DNA of 64,000 bases from Virgibacillus sp. MSJ-26 (GTDB taxonomy: Bacteria > Bacillota > Bacilli > Bacillales > Amphibacillaceae): positions 1-64,000 of the forward strand of contig NZ_JAHLPW010000016.1 of NCBI RefSeq assembly GCF_018918075.1, given 5' to 3'. The notes under the pieces are model-generated. The model was not told the DNA's origin, did not search any database, and saw only the letters and a program-made list of their open reading frames with translations. Shown piece by piece: positions 62,252 to 64,000 of the stretch. Numbering within the stretch: position 1 is the first letter of the stretch; each line of letters opens with the position of its first letter. A program made the translations under genes and the position numbers.

Positions 62252-62581
62252 TTAGGAAATACGCGTGCCATTTTCAACTGGTTCATCAGTATTCAGTAAA
62301 ACAACATCATCATCTTCTTGCATGCCACCTAGAACGAGCACTTCGGATTTGTATCCAGCTATACGCATTGGAGGAAAATTGACAACTGCTGCAATCTGTC
62401 GTCCGACTAAATCACGAGGTTCATACCGTTTAGTAATTTGTGCGGATGATTGCTTCACACCTAATTCGCCAAAATCTATTCGAAGTTTGATGGCCGGTTT
62501 TCGAGCTTCTGGAAAAGGCTCAGCCTCAATAACAGTTCCAATTCGTAAATCCAACTTGGCAAAATCATCAAAAGTAGCCAT
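62252..62581 (-). CDS. csaA: CsaA, tRNA-binding-domain secretion chaperone
   Basis: CsaA is a small OB-fold protein with chaperone activity for some exported proteins in B. subtilis. The 109-residue product has the EMAP/tRNA-binding fold: KLDLRIGTVIEAEPFPEARK, KLRIDFGELGVKQSSAQITK and AGYKSEVLVLGG. ATG 62581 follows AAAGGAGAATG; an upstream in-frame ATG (62644) precedes the site. It lies 49 bp after a small membrane-protein gene in the same direction. Confidence 0.94.
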   Translation of the reverse strand: MATFDDFAKLDLRIGTVIEAEPFPEARKPAIKLRIDFGELGVKQSSAQITKRYEPRDLVGRQIAAVVNFPPMRIAGYKSEVLVLGGMQEDDDVVLLNTDEPVENGTRIS

Positions 62582-62630
62582 TACAACATTCTCCTTTGTC
62601 TTATTATTAATTGTTCTCATTTTGACAAAC

Positions 62631-62798
62631 TTACATCTTGCCACTATTTTGCTTTGTCTTAAGGATCTTTTTTAAAGTGAAATTGATGTTATTTAAACTA
62701 AGTAAGATAAACCCAAGCATTAAGAATGTAACAATTTCACCGGTGAAAATTGAAAGAGCTGCTAACAAAATTGCATAAAACGTATAATACCACTTCAT
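62631..62798 (-). CDS. Small two-helix membrane protein, unknown function
   Basis: A 55-residue protein with a good ribosome-binding site (AGAGGGGGC) 8-10 nt before the ATG. MKWYYTFYAILLAALSIFTG and EIVTFLMLGFILLSLNNI form two probable membrane helices separated by a Thr-Gly-Glu turn; the tail is basic (LKKILKTKQNSGKM). It lies 49 bp upstream of csaA and is probably co-transcribed. I recognise no family. Confidence 0.72.
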   Translation of the reverse strand: MKWYYTFYAILLAALSIFTGEIVTFLMLGFILLSLNNINFTLKKILKTKQNSGKM

Positions 62799-63027
62799 CA
62801 ATAAACGCCCCCTCTAGAAAGGAATATGTATATGTATATTTTTATCAATATATCATAACGAGCATTCTAGATGAAGTATTTATCTGTCTGGTTGTAATTC
62901 CATAACCCTCTTTTATTGTTCTATGTCCCTTTAATTAATTCTATAGCCCTTTCAATGCAAAAAACACTTGTGATTCCACTATTATTAAGGGAATTACAAG
63001 TGTTTAAATCGAGATGAATTATTACCT

Positions 63028-64000
63028 TTACCTAAAAAGATCTAAAAAGCGATCCCACATGCTTTTATGCTCTTCTTCCTCTACATCCTCTGTTTCTGGT
63101 TCTTCAACTTCAATTTTTTCTGTTTGGAGGACGAATTGGACAACATCGACTTTTTTATTTTTATCAGAAACGAAAGATTGTGGCTCGAAGTCCGAGTTTT
63201 CATAGTCCTCCATGAGTTCATCAATTTTATCTTGCATTTCATCAGGTAAATCATTTGTTTCATTATGAAGTTCATTTGTTCCTTCAGTTAACTCGGCCGC
63301 ACCGCTATTAAGAGAAGATGTTCCTTCTGATAGTTCCTTAATGCCAGCGTCAATGTCCTGATAGTTGGTTGCCAAAGTACCAACGCCTTCTGTATAGTCG
63401 ATAAGCCCATTATGAAACGTGTTGTATTCAGAAGCCATCGTGCTAATGCCATCTTGTAACTCAGTAAGGGCGTCAAAGTTTTCTAAGTCTTTCATCCCAG
63501 ATTCCATACCATCTGCAATAGAGTCTATTTGATTAGCCATCTCTTGGAGTGGTTTGGTAGATTCATTTAATGCTCCTGAGACAACATTAAACCCGTCCTT
63601 AACAGCGTCATAAGTTTGTTTGACTTTCTGAGCAGCCTCGTAAGTCTTGACTAACTCATCAACAGTATTTTTATCAGCGCCACTTCCATATAGTTTTTCG
63701 ATATCTTTTTCACTAATATTGGAATTAGGAATACCATCAATTGCACCACTCAAGGCATCCCACGCTTCATCATAGTTCTCTTTCAATTCATCAAGTCCAC
63801 CTGCTGCAGCTCTTAAGCCCTCGGCCATATCTCGAAAACCTGCAGGCAAGTCTTTCATCTCGCCCATCTCCGGCATGTCCGGACTACTCTGTAGGGCACC
63901 ACTCACTTCGTTTAATACATCGCGAATTTGTTTTGAACCTTCCACAAGTTCCCCGGAAGATTGATTGAGTTCGTCCATCCCGTTTCGATATTCGGTGGAT
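63028..64000 (-). CDS. xxxLxxG heptad-repeat protein, C-terminal part (runs off the window)
   Basis: The frame stays open to the window edge (upstream of ATG 63978 it reads STEYRNGMDEL), so the gene starts beyond 64000. Visible residues form helical repeats with Leu/Gly spacing, such as YTEGVGTLATNYQDIDAGIK and ELTEGTNELHNETNDL, like the periplasm-side repeats of YhgE/Pip and MMPL-associated proteins. The end is acidic (EVEEPETEDVEEEE) then MWDRFLDLFR, with no membrane helix. Role unknown; envelope association is inferred. Confidence 0.75.
   Translation of the reverse strand, partial: STEYRNGMDELNQSSGELVEGSKQIRDVLNEVSGALQSSPDMPEMGEMKDLPAGFRDMAEGLRAAAGGLDELKENYDEAWDALSGAIDGIPNSNISEKDIEKLYGSGADKNTVDELVKTYEAAQKVKQTYDAVKDGFNVVSGALNESTKPLQEMANQIDSIADGMESGMKDLENFDALTELQDGISTMASEYNTFHNGLIDYTEGVGTLATNYQDIDAGIKELSEGTSSLNSGAAELTEGTNELHNETNDLPDEMQDKIDELMEDYENSDFEPQSFVSDKNKKVDVVQFVLQTEKIEVEEPETEDVEEEEHKSMWDRFLDLFR

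Overview
The window is a low-GC Gram-positive chromosome segment from a Bacillales, most likely Bacillaceae, bacterium. Gene order follows the replication-origin-proximal block of Bacillus: an rRNA operon end, ctsR-mcsA-mcsB-clpC, radA, yacL, gltX, cysE-cysS, mrnC-rlmB-rae1, sigH, rpmG-secE, nusG, rplKA, rplJL, rpoBC, the str operon, the S10-spc-alpha cluster, ecfA1-ecfA2-ecfT-truA, and rplM-rpsI. Ribosome-binding sites are strong AGGAGG types, GTG and TTG starts are common, and many proteins are acidic, which would fit a halotolerant species (inference).

Layout. 1-482: end of 23S rRNA, 5S rRNA and terminator, with a promoter-like signal in the 23S-5S spacer. 859-5624: CtsR-controlled protein quality-control operon. 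5860-10196: radA, yacL, gltX; disA, ispD and ispF, which usually sit here in Bacillus, are absent. 10293-14432: cysteine T-box leader and cysE-cysS-mrnC-rlmB-rae1. 14538-17155: sigH, rpmG, secE and nusG, with a 485-bp repeat module separating secE from nusG. 17192-28513: rplKA, rplJL (L10 leader), a methyltransferase, rpoB and rpoC. 28758-33625: rplGB, rpsL, rpsG, fusA, tuf. 33670-34320: decayed membrane gene. 34478-49300: S10, spc and alpha ribosomal clusters with secY, adk, infA and rpoA; map is missing. 49405-49766: a second copy of the repeat module in opposite orientation. 49871-54320: ECF transporter module, truA, rplM-rpsI.

From 54.3 kb the order stops being syntenic and strands mix: a DUF1275 membrane protein, an oxalate decarboxylase with a SigB-like promoter, a MarR regulator facing a wrecked MFS transporter, the flotillin pair yuaF-floT, the iron-export ABC pair fetA-fetB, an array of four 51-bp repeats, csaA with a 55-residue membrane protein, and the 3' part of a xxxLxxG-repeat protein cut by the window edge.

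The coding content is mostly core translation, transcription and proteostasis. The novelty lies in the non-coding elements placed inside these conserved operons: palindromic repeats in secE-nusG, rpoB-rpoC, after rpoC, rplN-rplX and rplQ-ecfA1. The two secE-nusG and rplQ-ecfA1 modules mirror each other and bracket 33 kb of essential genes. Other points of interest are nusG lacking a local ribosome-binding site behind an overlapping mini-ORF, and the 4 x 51-bp array whose period preserves reading frame.
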